Assembly (NCBI RefSeq): GCF_029945965.1
Contig: NZ_JAQSDO010000015.1
Location: 248,001 to 312,000 of the forward strand
Length of the DNA stretch: 64,000 nt
DNA from: Thermomonas sp.
GTDB taxonomy: Bacteria; Pseudomonadota; Gammaproteobacteria; Xanthomonadales; Xanthomonadaceae
Direction of reading: 5' to 3'
Part shown: one piece after another, positions 27,727 to 36,740 of the stretch
Layout: every line of letters starts with the position of its first letter
Numbering within the stretch: position 1 is the stretch's first letter
Program-made: the position numbers and the translations under genes
Notes under the pieces: generated by a model
Seen by the model: only the letters and a program-made list of their open reading frames with translations
Databases searched by the model: none
What the model was told of the DNA's origin: nothing

Positions 27727-27873
27727 TGGGAGGATGCGGGTTGCGCTGATTGCGCGTGCTCAAAAGCAGGGGTCAGAGTCGATTTTTTAAGTTGCGTCAG
27801 GGCTGAGTTGGCTCGGGATCAAAAAAATGGTGTCAGGGTGGACTGCCCCGGATTCTGGCCTGACCCCATTTTC
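27712..27873. repeat. Composite repeat region
   Basis: A decayed GGGACAATTT leader (27712-27757, with GCGGGTTGCGCTGATTGCGC as in the RAYT leader at 34.1 kb), a GTCGAC half (27762-27786), then a palindrome AAATGGTGTCAGGGTGGACT ... GGCCTGACCCCATTTT (27821-27873). Confidence 0.75.
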
Positions 27874-27889
27874 TACTACAGAGTCTTCC

Positions 27890-28384
27890 ATGCATCGTCT
27901 CTTCAGCTTCGTGAATAGTCCCCAGGAGTCACGCTGGATCGCGGTCAACGATGGCGTGATGGGCGGGCGCTCGAGTGGTGGCTCATCGGTAGTCGACGGA
28001 GTGCTGTCGTTCAGCGGCGAGTTGTCGCTGGCCAATAACGGGGGCTTTTCGTCAGTGTGCTGCGAGGTCCGCGCGTTTGACTTGAGGGACGTGTCTGTGA
28101 TCGTCCTGCGGGTATGTGGCGATGGCCGCCGCTATCAGCTGCGGCTGGCTACGGATGCCCGTCACCAAGATGTCGCCGTGTCTTACAGAGCAGGGTTCGA
28201 TACGCGGGCGGGTGAGTGGACCGAAGTGCGAGTGCCACTGGGAGAGCTTGATCCCAGCGTGCGCGGTACCCGTCTGCATGGTCCACCGCTGGACGCCTCG
28301 CAGGTGCGGGAGATTGGCCTGCTCATTGCGGACGGGCGCGAAGGCGCGTTCTCGCTGGACGTGGACTGGATTGGCGTGGAATAG
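27890..28384 (+). CDS. CIA30-family protein (NDUFAF1-like galactose-binding fold)
   Basis: From ATG 27890 the 164-residue product shows the CIA30 pattern: WIAVNDGVMGGRSSGGSSVV near the start, GELSLANNGGFSSV, RYQLRLATD and LLIADGREGAFSLDVDWIG at the end. The family includes a mitochondrial complex I assembly factor, but the bacterial role is unknown. The longer frame to 27827 reads through a palindrome and is rejected. Confidence 0.85.
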   Translation: MHRLFSFVNSPQESRWIAVNDGVMGGRSSGGSSVVDGVLSFSGELSLANNGGFSSVCCEVRAFDLRDVSVIVLRVCGDGRRYQLRLATDARHQDVAVSYRAGFDTRAGEWTEVRVPLGELDPSVRGTRLHGPPLDASQVREIGLLIADGREGAFSLDVDWIGVE

Positions 28385-28513
28385 GCGATTGCAACACGCA
28401 AAAAAACTAGGACAGAGCGATGATTTCCGCTAGGAAGGATGGCCACTACTGCTCGACAACAAACGTCCACCGCGTCCCTGTTTTCCATAGCCCATTCTTT
28501 TAGGTGTGTCGCC

Positions 28514-29302
28514 ATGATCTTCGACGTTGAAACGTGTCCTGTGGCCGGTCTTGACTGTCCAGCCGAGGTGTTGGTCACCGGGGCCAGCAGCGGCATTGGA
28601 TATGCACTGTTGCAGCAGCTATTGGAGAACCGGCATGTCGGGCGTGTATTCGCCGTGTCGCGAAGCGCCACCACCAAGGTCGCCTTGGGTGAATTACAAC
28701 GCGATCACGGCGAGCGTCTGCAGCGCATTGATGCCGATATCACCAATGAAGACGACCTGGCGCGACTGGCCCACGCGACGCAAGGGGTCGACGCGTTGCA
28801 CCTAGTGATCAACGCTGCGGGCATACTGCATGGCGACGCGTTGGCGCCCGAAAAATCGATCGAACAAGCCAGCAGGTCCACGTTCGAACGCGTGTTCGCG
28901 ATCAATGCATTCGCCCCCTTGCTGCTGGCAAAGGTGCTGCTGCCGCAACTATGCCGCGGACAGCCTGCGGTCTTTGCATCACTTTCCGCGCGCGTGGGGT
29001 CGATCGGCGATAACCGCGCTGGTGGCTGGTACGCGTATCGTGCGTCCAAGGCAGCGCAAAACCAGTTGATGAAGACCTTCGCGATTGAATGGAAACGTCG
29101 CAACCCCCTCGGCACCTGCCTCCTGCTGCATCCTGGCACGGTCAATACGCCGCTTTCGGCGCCATTCCAGTCCAAGGTGCCCGCAGAGCGGCTGTTCGAC
29201 CCACAGCGCGCCGCTACCCAGTTGTTGAAGATCATCGCTGGAAGTACCGCGAAAGACAGTGGTCGCTTCATCGGGTGGGATGGGAACGAGATCCCTTGGT
29301 GA
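28514..29302 (+). CDS. Short-chain dehydrogenase/reductase (CsgA-like group)
   Basis: From ATG 28514 the 262-residue product has the SDR marks: the nucleotide-binding TGASSGIGYALL, NAAG with the following region, the catalytic Ser in SLSARVG, YAYRASKAA (YxxxK) and PGTVNTPLS. It is a cytosolic NAD(P)-dependent oxidoreductase of unknown substrate. An upstream reading to 28439 is less likely. Confidence 0.9.
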   Translation: MIFDVETCPVAGLDCPAEVLVTGASSGIGYALLQQLLENRHVGRVFAVSRSATTKVALGELQRDHGERLQRIDADITNEDDLARLAHATQGVDALHLVINAAGILHGDALAPEKSIEQASRSTFERVFAINAFAPLLLAKVLLPQLCRGQPAVFASLSARVGSIGDNRAGGWYAYRASKAAQNQLMKTFAIEWKRRNPLGTCLLLHPGTVNTPLSAPFQSKVPAERLFDPQRAATQLLKIIAGSTAKDSGRFIGWDGNEIPW

Positions 29303-29330
29303 AAGCAACTGAAAAAAGGGGTCTAAAAAA

Positions 29331-29928
29331 GGGGTCAGGTACATTTTCCCATGAGCTTGGGTCGCCCGCGTGGCCGAACTTCGAGCTCGCGCTCGGCAAG
29401 CGCCTCGATCTGCAGCCGAAACCGTTCGCTGCCCCGGATTTTCTGCTGGTTGGTTGCCAGGCGCAACGCGTTCGCGTCGTTGTCAGACAGGCCTTCGTCG
29501 AATAGGTGCTGGTAAGTCTTTTGCTGTTCCGGCTGTTCCGCGTCGGTGGCGCCAAGCGCGCGGTAGGTTGGATGCGGGTTGATCCGAGGATCGTGCACGC
29601 CGTTCGCGTTGCAAGCATGGCTTGACCAACGGTAGTCCAGGGCAGTCGCTACCATGCCGGCGCGTATGGGGTTGAGTTCGATGTAGCGGTAACAGGCGAG
29701 GACGTACCGCTCGCTGTCCACGAGCGCTGACTTGAAGCGACCTTCCCGCAAGGTGCCGGTACGTCGATGCCGCACTGGACAATATGTTGCGCGATACCGG
29801 GCAGGTCGATTCGGGGAAGGCGGGCCATGTGCTTGAATCGAGGTGAGGACCCGCGCACATTCGCAATTAGCTCGTAGACACATACTCGGCATTGGGCGCG
29901 TGCCTTGGTAAGAAATGTACCTGACCCC
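29331..29928 (-). pseudogene. Internally deleted RAYT with both terminal feet
   Basis: Bounded by GGGGTCAGGTACATTTT (29331) and AAATGTACCTGACCCC (29913-29928). Reading leftward: a leader of about 90 bases, the start MARLPRIDLPGIAQHIVQ (29.83 kb), then a jump in another frame to RRTGTLREGRFKSALV, YIELNPIRAGM, and the tail RLQIEALAERELEVRPRGRP. The HUH region is deleted, so the transposase is dead, but Y-motif and tail remain. It defines the ends of this sub-family: leader plus gene plus tail between inverted feet. Confidence 0.85.
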
Positions 29929-29937
29929 ATTTTTGCA

Positions 29938-30333
29938 TCACTTGCCCAGGTCAGGGATGGTCATCAAGCCGACGCGCTTGATTACCCACAACCACGCGAA
30001 GGCGAGCAATGTCCCGGCCACACCATAGGCCGCATCCACTGGGTCTCGCGTGTTTAATAGCGGCAAGAACAATTCGTAGATCACGTTGCCTGCGATCATT
30101 ATGAGTGCCGCCAACGCGATGTGTCGTACCGATACGCCCATCATCAACCACAAGTATCCGACCCCAGCCAAAAGCACGTATGAGATAGAGAAGTTGGAGA
30201 TGTGGCTGTAGAACCCTGGCACTAGCTCAAGGATGTCCGCCGACCGAAATGCGCCCGGTTTGCGGCCCATGAACAGTGCGAACACGCCTGCGAGCAGCAG
30301 CAGGTGCATCAGCGTCGCCCATGGAGAGGGCAT
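29938..30333 (-). CDS. VanZ-like membrane protein
   Basis: From ATG 30333 ([18 protein letters not shown]) the product of about 131 residues has four membrane segments, with [17 protein letters not shown] between the first two and [19 protein letters not shown] near the end. That layout resembles VanZ-like proteins. Function unknown. An upstream extension to 30384 is possible but adds only charged residues. Confidence 0.65.
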   Translation of the reverse strand: MPSPWATLMHLLLLAGVFALFMGRKPGAFRSADILELVPGFYSHISNFSISYVLLAGVGYLWLMMGVSVRHIALAALIMIAGNVIYELFLPLLNTRDPVDAAYGVAGTLLAFAWLWVIKRVGLMTIPDLGK

Positions 30334-30411
30334 AAAATGTATCACTGCCTGTCCATTTTTTTTCACGCGGCGATTACCCTTCATTACGAACTATTTCCGT
30401 GCGGCGAGTTG

Positions 30412-30440
30412 AGCGAGCTTAATTCCCTCCGTCCCCTTTT
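30412..30440. repeat. Half repeat, CCCTCCGTCC type
   Basis: GAGCTTAATTCCCTCCGTCC followed by CCTTTT, the closing arm of the family seen at 26009. It lies 40 bases before the DUF1993 gene. Confidence 0.6.
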
Positions 30441-30479
30441 GGATACCATGTCCTTCCCCCCCAATCACGGAACTCTCTC

Positions 30480-30989
30480 ATGTCCCTCTCGATGCATGCC
30501 GTGTCCGTTCCCGTCTTCCAGCAAATGCTCACTGCGCTTGGTGGCGTTTTGGCAAAGGCTGAAGCCCACGCTGCCGAACGCAAGATCGAGCCTGCCGCGC
30601 TACTGCAAGCGCGGCTGTTCCCCGACATGTTCCCGTTGGCACGTCAGGTGCAGGTCGCCTGCGATTTCGCCAGCAGCGTGTCGGCGCGGCTTGCGGGCGC
30701 GGAACTCCCGGCCTACGAAGGCGGCGACCAGACGTTCGCCGACCTGCAGCAGCGGATCGCCGCGACGCTGGCCTTCATTGGTGGGTTGGATGCGGCGCGA
30801 TTCAACGGCAGCGATGAACGCGAACTCGTGTTGCGCCCCGGCACGCCGAAGGAACGCCGCATTGGCGGCCAGGCCTACCTGGTGTCGTATGGGCTGCCGC
30901 AGTTCTTCTTCCATGTCACCACCGCGTACGACCTGCTGCGCCACAACGGTGTCGAAGTCGGCAAGAAGGACTTCATGGGCGCGTACTGA
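30480..30989 (+). CDS. DUF1993-family protein
   Basis: The 169-residue product matches the DUF1993 family in length and key runs: [33 protein letters not shown], and [20 protein letters not shown] near the end. The helical DinB-like fold is shared with small-molecule metal-dependent transferases, but function is unknown. It is followed 40 bases later by yceH. Confidence 0.85.
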   Translation: MSLSMHAVSVPVFQQMLTALGGVLAKAEAHAAERKIEPAALLQARLFPDMFPLARQVQVACDFASSVSARLAGAELPAYEGGDQTFADLQQRIAATLAFIGGLDAARFNGSDERELVLRPGTPKERRIGGQAYLVSYGLPQFFFHVTTAYDLLRHNGVEVGKKDFMGAY

Positions 30990-31029
30990 GGGCTCTTTGA
31001 ATGAGGTGCCTCGCCGAAAAGGATCCCGT

Positions 31030-31695
31030 ATGGACGCTACCGATTCCCTGCCGTTGCTCACCGCCGCCGAAGCGCGGGCGCTGGGCTGCCTGATCGAGAA
31101 ACAGGCGACTACGCCGGATGTCTATCCGCTTACGATCGCTGCGGTGCAGGGAGCGGCCAACCAGAAAACCGCGCGTGAACCGGTGATGGCGCTGGAAACC
31201 GGTGCGGTGAACCACGCGCTGCGCCAGTTGGAGGGAAAAGGGCTGGCCAGGCAGGTGTTTTCCTCGCGCGCGGAACGCTATGAGCACCGGGTCGCGGCGC
31301 ACTTCGGGCTGCCATCGCAGCAGGTCGCCTTGCTGGGCTTGCTGCTGCTGCGCGGCCCGCAGACCGCGTCCGAACTGATGTCGCGGAGCGAACGGCTGCA
31401 TGCCTTCACTGATCTGGATGAGGTGCGCCACCAACTTGATCGGCTGACCCGACACCAGCCCGCGCTGGTGGTGCAGGTGCCGCGCGGCGCCGGCCAGCGC
31501 GAGGATCGCGTTGCACATCTGCTGTGCGGCCCGGTGGACGTGGACGCCATCGTTGCGCGGAGTTTGACTACCGCAGGCGAATCGGCCACGCCGGCATTGG
31601 CGGCACGCGTGTCCGCACTGGAGGCCGACGTGGCGGACTTGCGCGAGCAGTTCGAGCGGCTGCTGGATGCGACGAAAGTGGACACAGGGACGTAA
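31030..31695 (+). CDS. yceH: UPF0502 (YceH/DUF480) protein
   Basis: From ATG 31030 the 221-residue product matches Yce[52 protein letters not shown] and a C-terminal coiled coil ([19 protein letters not shown]). It carries tandem winged-helix-like domains and probably binds nucleic acid; the role is unknown. A much longer upstream reading is shadow sequence. A repeat arm follows its stop within 10 bases. Confidence 0.9.
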   Translation: MDATDSLPLLTAAEARALGCLIEKQATTPDVYPLTIAAVQGAANQKTAREPVMALETGAVNHALRQLEGKGLARQVFSSRAERYEHRVAAHFGLPSQQVALLGLLLLRGPQTASELMSRSERLHAFTDLDEVRHQLDRLTRHQPALVVQVPRGAGQREDRVAHLLCGPVDVDAIVARSLTTAGESATPALAARVSALEADVADLREQFERLLDATKVDTGT

Positions 31696-31697
31696 GC

Positions 31698-31724
31698 AAA
31701 AAAGTGGTCAGGTACATTTTTCCT
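31698..31724. repeat. Half repeat, GGTACATTT type
   Basis: AAAAAAGTGGTCAGGTACATT followed by TTTCC, lying at the exact place where the next gene should start. Confidence 0.65.
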
Positions 31725-32870
31725 TCTAGACCGTTCCGGATCCTATGGCGAGTCTCATTGGGCGTATTGGTCCTAACCGCACTGTGGGCTTGCTGGTTGC
31801 GGCCGTTGTTACCACGCACCGGGCCGACGCCTGAGACGCTGGCCGATGGCTGGGTAATCGATGTGCCTGCTGCGCAGGGCATCGATGGAGTGGAGCTGGA
31901 TAACACCGTCACGGCCCTGCTCGATGCGCCGCTGAACGTGCATAGCGTGCTCATCGAACGCCACGGCAAACTAGTGGCCGAGTATTACCAAGGCGGCAAG
32001 GACCGTTCCGTGTACGCATTGTTCTCGACCCGGCACAGCTTTGGACCTGCGACAAGGCAGGACATGCGGTCGATAGGCAAGAGCATCACCAGCTTGCTTT
32101 ACGGCGTGGCCCTGGGCGAAGGACAGGTTCCGGCATTGTCGACACCGGTATTGGATGCCTATCCCACGCTTGCCGACCTCGCGACGCCGGAAAAACGCCG
32201 CATTGCGATCGGCGACCTGTTCAATATGGCCAACGGCCTGGATTGGCACGAAGGCGGTCGCGGTGTGAATGACGAATTGCGCCTGTTCTGGAAACGGGAT
32301 ATCGCGCGTTACGTGCTCGGCCACGGTATGCAAACTGCGCCAGGCACCGCCTTTAACTACAACGGTGGCGGAACGGCGATCCTCGCCGACCTCATCACGC
32401 GCGGCACGGGGAAGCCGCTTTACGTATATGCGCGCAGTCGCCTATTCGAGCCTCTGGATATCCGCGACTGGGAGTGGGTGGCCGACGTGCATGGTCGGTC
32501 GATGGCATTCAACGGGTTGCGCATGCGGCCACGTGACCTGCTCAAGATCGGCCGGCTCGTCCTTGATGATGGCCAATGGCGGAACAAGCAGATCGTACCG
32601 GCGACATGGATCAGGCAATCGATGAAAACGGTCATCGGAACAGATGTACGCAACTATCGTTACGGGCACCAATGGTGGGGCGGTGTCGCGCACTGGCAAG
32701 GCCAGCCGATGGAATGGCATGCCGGTTTCGGCAACGGTGGACAGCGCCTTTACATCATTCCAGCGCTCGACATGGCAATCGTGACCACCGCCGGCGCATA
32801 CGACGAAGACCCGACCGCCATACGCGTGAACGATCTCGTGCAGCAGGTGATTGATTGCGTGAAGCGTTAG
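31704..32870 (+). CDS. Serine hydrolase (class C beta-lactamase fold), start inside a repeat
   Basis: The product has an N-terminal membrane segment ([18 protein letters not shown]), a beta-lactamase/transpeptidase-like domain with the active SxxK ([10 protein letters not shown]), FNYNGGG in the YxN place and [13 protein letters not shown] near the C-terminus for the third motif. Such proteins hydrolyse amides or esters in the periplasm. The native start was probably cut by a half repeat; GTG 31704 in the repeat is the nearest usable start and is uncertain. A longer reading to 31524 overlaps yceH and is unlikely. Confidence 0.8.
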   Translation: MVRYIFPSRPFRILWRVSLGVLVLTALWACWLRPLLPRTGPTPETLADGWVIDVPAAQGIDGVELDNTVTALLDAPLNVHSVLIERHGKLVAEYYQGGKDRSVYALFSTRHSFGPATRQDMRSIGKSITSLLYGVALGEGQVPALSTPVLDAYPTLADLATPEKRRIAIGDLFNMANGLDWHEGGRGVNDELRLFWKRDIARYVLGHGMQTAPGTAFNYNGGGTAILADLITRGTGKPLYVYARSRLFEPLDIRDWEWVADVHGRSMAFNGLRMRPRDLLKIGRLVLDDGQWRNKQIVPATWIRQSMKTVIGTDVRNYRYGHQWWGGVAHWQGQPMEWHAGFGNGGQRLYIIPALDMAIVTTAGAYDEDPTAIRVNDLVQQVIDCVKR

Positions 32871-32889
32871 CGAAGAAAAGGAAAAACAA

Positions 32890-32991
32890 TGGGATGTGGT
32901 TGGCTACCTTGCCTTGGCCAACCACAGGCTGCATTTCGGTGGCGATCTGCTCGAGCACTGCAGCAAAATTGGTTTGTTGCGCACGCGTCAT
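32890..32991 (-). pseudogene. Glutaminase N-terminal fragment
   Basis: The minus strand reads [20 protein letters not shown] then [14 protein letters not shown], which resembles the start of glutaminase GlsA (pattern VLEQ...GKVA.YIP). It stops after that. A 25-base repeat lies just upstream of its ATG (33008-33032). Confidence 0.65.
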
Positions 32992-33007
32992 GTGCTGGCT
33001 GTCGAGG

Positions 33008-33032
33008 ATATTCATCGCAGGCATGCTCGCAC
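33008..33032. repeat. 25-bp direct repeat, copy 1
   Basis: Begins ATATTCATCG and ends CATGCTCGCAC. It is identical to 36741-36765. Each copy sits directly 5' of a glutaminase fragment. Confidence 0.88.
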
Positions 33033-33102
33033 AGCGTGCGTACGCGGCTTTTTTCAACCGCATTCACCCCCATGTCATGAGTTCCCCTTCACGGCGATCC
33101 CC

Positions 33103-34125
33103 ATGATTTCCCTGTCAATCCTGGATCTTGCGCCGGTCACCGAAGGCAGTACGCCGGCGCGGACCTTCGCCAACACGCTGGAACTGGCGCAGCACGCTGA
33201 GCAGTTGGGCTTCCAGCGATTCTGGTTGGCCGAGCACCACAACATGCCTGGCATCGCGAGTGCGGCTACGGCGGTGTTGATTGGCCATGTAGCGGGTGGG
33301 ACATCGACGATTCGGGTCGGCGCGGGTGGGATCATGCTGCCCAACCACGCGCCGTTGCAGGTCGCCGAGCAGTTCGGCACGCTTGGCGCGCTATATCCGG
33401 ATCGCATCGACCTTGGCCTCGGCCGCGCGCCAGGCACGGACCAAGCCGCTACGCGCGCGCTGCGGCGCTATTACGAGGGCGCCGACGAGTTTCCAGCGGA
33501 CGTGGTGGAGCTGCTGCATTATTTCGAGCCCGTGCAACCCGGTCAGGCGGTGCAGGCCGTGCCCGGCGCGGGCATTGCAGTGGAAGCGTGGGTTCTCGGC
33601 TCCAGCCTGTTTGGTGCGCAGCTCGCGGCGCAATTGGGCCTGCCGTATGCCTTCGCTTCGCACTTCGCCCCTGCGGCACTCACGCAGGCGCTCGCGGTGT
33701 ACCGCGAGCAATTCAAGCCCTCGCCACGGCTTGCCAAGCCGCACGTGATGCTGGCGCTGAACGTGGTGGCCGCCGATACCGATGAAGAAGCGGCGCGCCT
33801 GTTCACTACCCAGCAGCAAGCCTTCGTCAACCTGCGTCGCGGACGACCTGGCCTGGTGCCGCCGCCGTTGCCGAGCACATCGGCCATGGCGGATTTCTGT
33901 ACGCCGCAGGAGCGTGCCGGCGTCGACAGTGCACTGGCTTGTGCCGTGGTTGGTGCAGCTGACACTGTGGGTGCGGGCATCGACGCTTTCGTGAAGGCGC
34001 ATCGCCCGGACGAACTGCTGCTGACGGCCAACATATTCGACCACGCGGCACGCTTGCACTCGTTCGCGCTGGCGATGCAGGCCTGGCAATCGGTGGCGAA
34101 AAATAGTGTCAGGGACAATTTCTGA
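33103..34125 (+). CDS. Luciferase-like (LLM class) flavin-dependent monooxygenase
   Basis: From ATG 33103 the 340-residue product matches the LLM family: [49 protein letters not shown] and [11 protein letters not shown]. These enzymes use FMNH2 and O2; the substrate is unknown. The last codons KNSVRDNF and TGA are read from a GTGTCAGGGACAATTTCTGA repeat, so the C-terminus has been replaced by the repeat. A longer reading to 32896 overlaps the glutaminase fragment and is rejected. Confidence 0.92.
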   Translation: MISLSILDLAPVTEGSTPARTFANTLELAQHAEQLGFQRFWLAEHHNMPGIASAATAVLIGHVAGGTSTIRVGAGGIMLPNHAPLQVAEQFGTLGALYPDRIDLGLGRAPGTDQAATRALRRYYEGADEFPADVVELLHYFEPVQPGQAVQAVPGAGIAVEAWVLGSSLFGAQLAAQLGLPYAFASHFAPAALTQALAVYREQFKPSPRLAKPHVMLALNVVAADTDEEAARLFTTQQQAFVNLRRGRPGLVPPPLPSTSAMADFCTPQERAGVDSALACAVVGAADTVGAGIDAFVKAHRPDELLLTANIFDHAARLHSFALAMQAWQSVAKNSVRDNF

Positions 34126-34310
34126 TGCTTGGGTGCGGGTTGCGCTGATCGCGTCTGCGGGCGGCGAGGGAAGGCTATGGTGCATGGCCCGCCTTCCTTG
34201 TCCTGATCTTGCCGGTATTCACCAGTATGTGGTGCAGCGGGGCAATAATCGCTTGTCTTGTTTCCTCGACGACGAGGATCGCCCCTCCAAAATTGTTCCT
34301 GACACCATTT
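34099..34310 (+). pseudogene. RAYT mini-element with 5' gene fragment
   Basis: Opens AAAATAGTGTCAGGGACAATT and closes AATTGTTCCTGACACCATTT. Between them is a leader (TGCGGGTTGCGCTGATCGCG) and the start of a RAYT from ATG 34184 (MARLPCPDLAGIHQYVVQRG, NNRLSCFLDDED). The rest of the gene is deleted. Termini are the GGGACAATTTC sub-type. Confidence 0.8.
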
Positions 34311-34373
34311 CACGGGACGTAGTGCTAGCGTGCATCCGGTATCGGACTTCCACATTCAACAAAGGGCATAGCC

Positions 34374-34556
34374 ATGAAAGCCAACATCGGCAAGATCGAC
34401 AAATGGATCCGAATCGTCCTTGGAGTTGCCCTGATTGCGTGGGCTGCGACCGGCGGGCCGATGTGGGCGTGGATCGGCGTGATCCCGCTGGCCACGGCGC
34501 TGATCAATTTCTGTCCGTTGTATCGATTGGTGGGAATCAACACCTGCGCACGCTGA
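34374..34556 (+). CDS. DUF2892 (YgaP membrane-domain-like) protein
   Basis: The 60-residue product MKANIGKIDKWIRIVLGVAL continues with two membrane helices and ends FCPLYRLVGINTCAR. This is the DUF2892 pattern, in which the paired helices often follow rhodanese domains. Here it stands alone. The role is unknown. Confidence 0.88.
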   Translation: MKANIGKIDKWIRIVLGVALIAWAATGGPMWAWIGVIPLATALINFCPLYRLVGINTCAR

Positions 34557-34572
34557 GGCGCTGGGCCTGCTG

Positions 34573-34733
34573 AAAAATGGTATCAGTACATTTTTCCTTG
34601 GTATTGGGTCGTCCGCGCAGCCGAACAGGCAGCTCGCGCTCGGCAAGCGCCTTGATCTTCAACCGGAACCATTTGCTGCCCCAAGTCTTTTGCTGCTGGA
34701 TGGCCAAACGCAAAATTGCCCCTGACACCATTA
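34573..34733 (-). pseudogene. RAYT mini-element with 3' tail, mixed feet
   Basis: Opens AAAAATGGTATCAGTACATTT and closes AAATTGCCCCTGACACCAT. In between, minus-strand codons give QQKTWGSKWFRLKIKALAE and RELPVRLRGRP, a RAYT tail. The two feet belong to different sub-types (GTACATTT and GGGACAATT), so it is probably a fusion of two elements. Confidence 0.75.
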
Positions 34734-34765
34734 TGGCCATTATGCCGCCACCATGACGACTATCT

Positions 34766-35536
34766 ATGAAATGGCTTGATCGCCTGCGTGTACGCCATAC
34801 GTTGCGCCACCATCCGATCCCGGATGAGAGCTGGCACAAGCTCATGCGCGAGGCGGATATTTTTCGTGGCCTCACTTCGGTTGAACGCGCCCATTTGCGC
34901 GAAATGAGCACACTGTTCCTGCATCGAAAAGCGTTCAGCGGAGCGCAGGGACTGGAACTGACGAACGACATCCTTGTGGCCGTGGCAGCGCAGGCATGCT
35001 TGCTGATCCTGGAACTGGGGCTGGACTACTACGATGGCTGGGTCGAAGTCATCCTGTATCCCGGTGCGTTCAAGGTGAGCAGGGACGTGAACGAAAACGG
35101 CGTGGTGTCAGATGCCGGTGGTCACTTGGCCGGCGAGTCGTGGCAACGCGGGCCGGTAGTGCTGGCCTGGGCTACCGCCGCTGCCGATCTCGCCGGGCAT
35201 CAGTCCGGACATAACGTGGTGGTGCATGAGTTTGCGCACAAACTGGACTCGCTGGACGGCAGCGCCAATGGCATCCCGCCAGTGCATTCGGGCATGATTC
35301 GTGAGGATTGGACGCAAGTCTTTACAGACGCATTTGATGCGCTACGCAGCCAGCTGGAACATCATCATTCTCATGGAATCGATGCGTATGCAGCGACATC
35401 GCCGGCAGAGTTCTTTGCGGTGGTGAGCGAGACTTTCTTCACAGCGCCCGCGACGTTGCATCATCAATTTCCAGCCGTCTACGAACAACTCGCGTTGTTC
35501 TACCGACAAGATCCGAAAAGTAGGTTGAGCGCATAA
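34766..35536 (+). CDS. mtfA: MtfA-like zinc peptidase (M90 family)
   Basis: The 256-residue product has the MtfA zinc site: VVVHEFAHKLDSLDG (H154, E155, H158) and a later Glu in VVSETFF (about 222) as third ligand. It also has RAHLREMSTLFLHRKAFSGA in the N-terminal region and ends VYEQLALFYRQDP. MtfA binds the Mlc repressor in E. coli and has aminopeptidase activity; the partner here is unknown. Confidence 0.9.
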   Translation: MKWLDRLRVRHTLRHHPIPDESWHKLMREADIFRGLTSVERAHLREMSTLFLHRKAFSGAQGLELTNDILVAVAAQACLLILELGLDYYDGWVEVILYPGAFKVSRDVNENGVVSDAGGHLAGESWQRGPVVLAWATAAADLAGHQSGHNVVVHEFAHKLDSLDGSANGIPPVHSGMIREDWTQVFTDAFDALRSQLEHHHSHGIDAYAATSPAEFFAVVSETFFTAPATLHHQFPAVYEQLALFYRQDPKSRLSA

Positions 35537-35583
35537 GCGACAAAGGGAGCCCATTTGTTGCCGATGCCGTACGAGGTAAAGTT

Positions 35584-35772
35584 TCACGGCGTGAAGATGT
35601 GCTCGATCGTTTTGCCGAATACGTCCGAAATTGCGAAAGCGAGGGTGAGGCTCGGGTCATGGCGGCCGGTTTCGAGTGCGTTGACGGTTTGGCGCGACAC
35701 GTCGAGGAGTTCCCCTAGATCGGCCTGCGTCCAGCCTCGCTCGGCACGCAGTTCGCGAATGCGGTTTTCCAT
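35584..35772 (-). CDS. XRE-family small transcription regulator
   Basis: The 62-residue product MENRIRELRAERGWTQADLG continues with ELLDVSRQTVNALETGRHDP, a clear helix-turn-helix of the XRE type close to YozG-like regulators. Its ATG overlaps the stop of the upstream membrane gene by one base (TGATG), so they are translationally coupled. It probably represses its own operon through the TGTAAAG-type sites at 36171-36226. Confidence 0.9.
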   Translation of the reverse strand: MENRIRELRAERGWTQADLGELLDVSRQTVNALETGRHDPSLTLAFAISDVFGKTIEHIFTP

Positions 35773-36170
35773 CAGCGGTCGAACACGCTGCGCACAATGG
35801 CAGTCAATCCCCAGCTCGCGCCCAACAGGGCCCACACCGTGAACATGCTCAAGCGTGGGTAACCGACGCCTTCCAAAAAGCCATATGTGAAGGTCAGGGC
35901 AGCGGTGATGCCGGCGGCGATTGCGCAGTTCTCCAGCAGTATTCGGCGCAAGAATTCGTCCATGCGCCGGTACTGGCGTACCAGCATCCAAAGCATCAGT
36001 CCAAAGCCGAGCATCGGGCTGAGCAGTACCAGTAGTCGTGCCACGCTGGGCTGCATCGCTTTGGCAAGAAAGAGTGAGGAAACCAGCAGCACGATGTATA
36101 CCGTCGAGCTGCCGAATAGTTCCAGAAGGTATTGTCTGGCCAACCGCTGGTCGCGCATCACCGTCTCCAC
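35772..36170 (-). CDS. Membrane protein paired with an XRE regulator
   Basis: The 132-residue product has four membrane segments (STVYIVLLVSSLFLA, LLVLLSPMLGFGLMLWML, AIAAGITAALTFTYGFL, MFTVWALLGASWGLTAIV). It starts at ATG 36170, directly downstream of the operator. Such membrane/XRE pairs are common, and the membrane partner is of unknown role. Confidence 0.72.
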   Translation of the reverse strand: METVMRDQRLARQYLLELFGSSTVYIVLLVSSLFLAKAMQPSVARLLVLLSPMLGFGLMLWMLVRQYRRMDEFLRRILLENCAIAAGITAALTFTYGFLEGVGYPRLSMFTVWALLGASWGLTAIVRSVFDR

Positions 36171-36226
36171 GTAAAGTAAGCTTTACATATTGAGCTGGCA
36201 TGACGGCCGTGTCAAGTAGCCTTTAC
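36171..36226 (-). promoter_or_regulatory. Paired operator sites upstream of the XRE operon
   Basis: GTAAAGTAAGCTTTAC (36171-36186) is a perfect 6-4-6 inverted repeat immediately upstream of the membrane gene. A one-mismatch copy, GTCAAGTAGCCTTTAC, lies at 36211-36226, 40 bases away, about four helical turns. These suit binding of two dimers of the encoded regulator. Confidence 0.72.
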
Positions 36227-36394
36227 ATTACGAAATGTACTTGGAGTGGCCCGGGTTCTACAGAAACCTGAAAATGGGGCAACTCCGAAGGTGTTTGGTG
36301 GCAGGAAGGGGGCGTGTGGTGCGGGAATTACGGCCGTCCCATTGGCGTACTTCAGAAGACCGACAGCCCGGTGATTGTCGTAAAGCGATCCAGT

Positions 36395-36738
36395 GCCGCC
36401 GCCCGCGCCGCTCTTGGCGGGCAGGCCAACGCGGAACGCAAACTCCACCGGCGGCGTCGTAGGTGCCGCAGGTCAGCATCAATGCGTTGATGCGCTTGGC
36501 GCGGTCCGGGCTGATGACGGCCTTGATGAAGTTTGCCAGGGCGGCATTGCGGAAGCCGGTGTCGCGTTCGGATCGCGCCACTTCCTGGTCCATGTCGATG
36601 CCGTTGTTGCCGGCGCGTTCGCGCACGAATGCCAGCAGCCGGTCGAGTGCATCGGGATATTGCGACAGCACCACGTCAGCGATGACGTGCGCACCCGCAT
36701 TGATCAGTGGATTGCACGGAATTCCGTGCTCGCTATCG
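36395..36738 (-). pseudogene. Glutaminase central/C-terminal fragments
   Basis: Minus-strand frames read SEHGIPCNPLINAGAHVIAD, DTGFRNAALANFIK, then after a deletion RINALMLTCGTYDAAG, and in another frame EFAFRVGLPAKSGAGGG. These match successive glutaminase GlsA regions. Loss of sequence between ANFIK and RINAL and a frame change show it is dead. The 25-base repeat lies at its 5' edge. Confidence 0.8.
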
Positions 36739-36740
36739 AA

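Noticed and set aside
30304-31029. N-terminal extension of YceH overlapping DUF1993
   Set aside because: It is the shadow of the DUF1993 gene; the YceH family starts at the ATG at 31030.
35584-36170. Toxin-antitoxin pair
   Set aside because: The membrane protein is a four-helix protein of normal type and the regulator is YozG-like; a regulator/membrane pair is the simpler reading.
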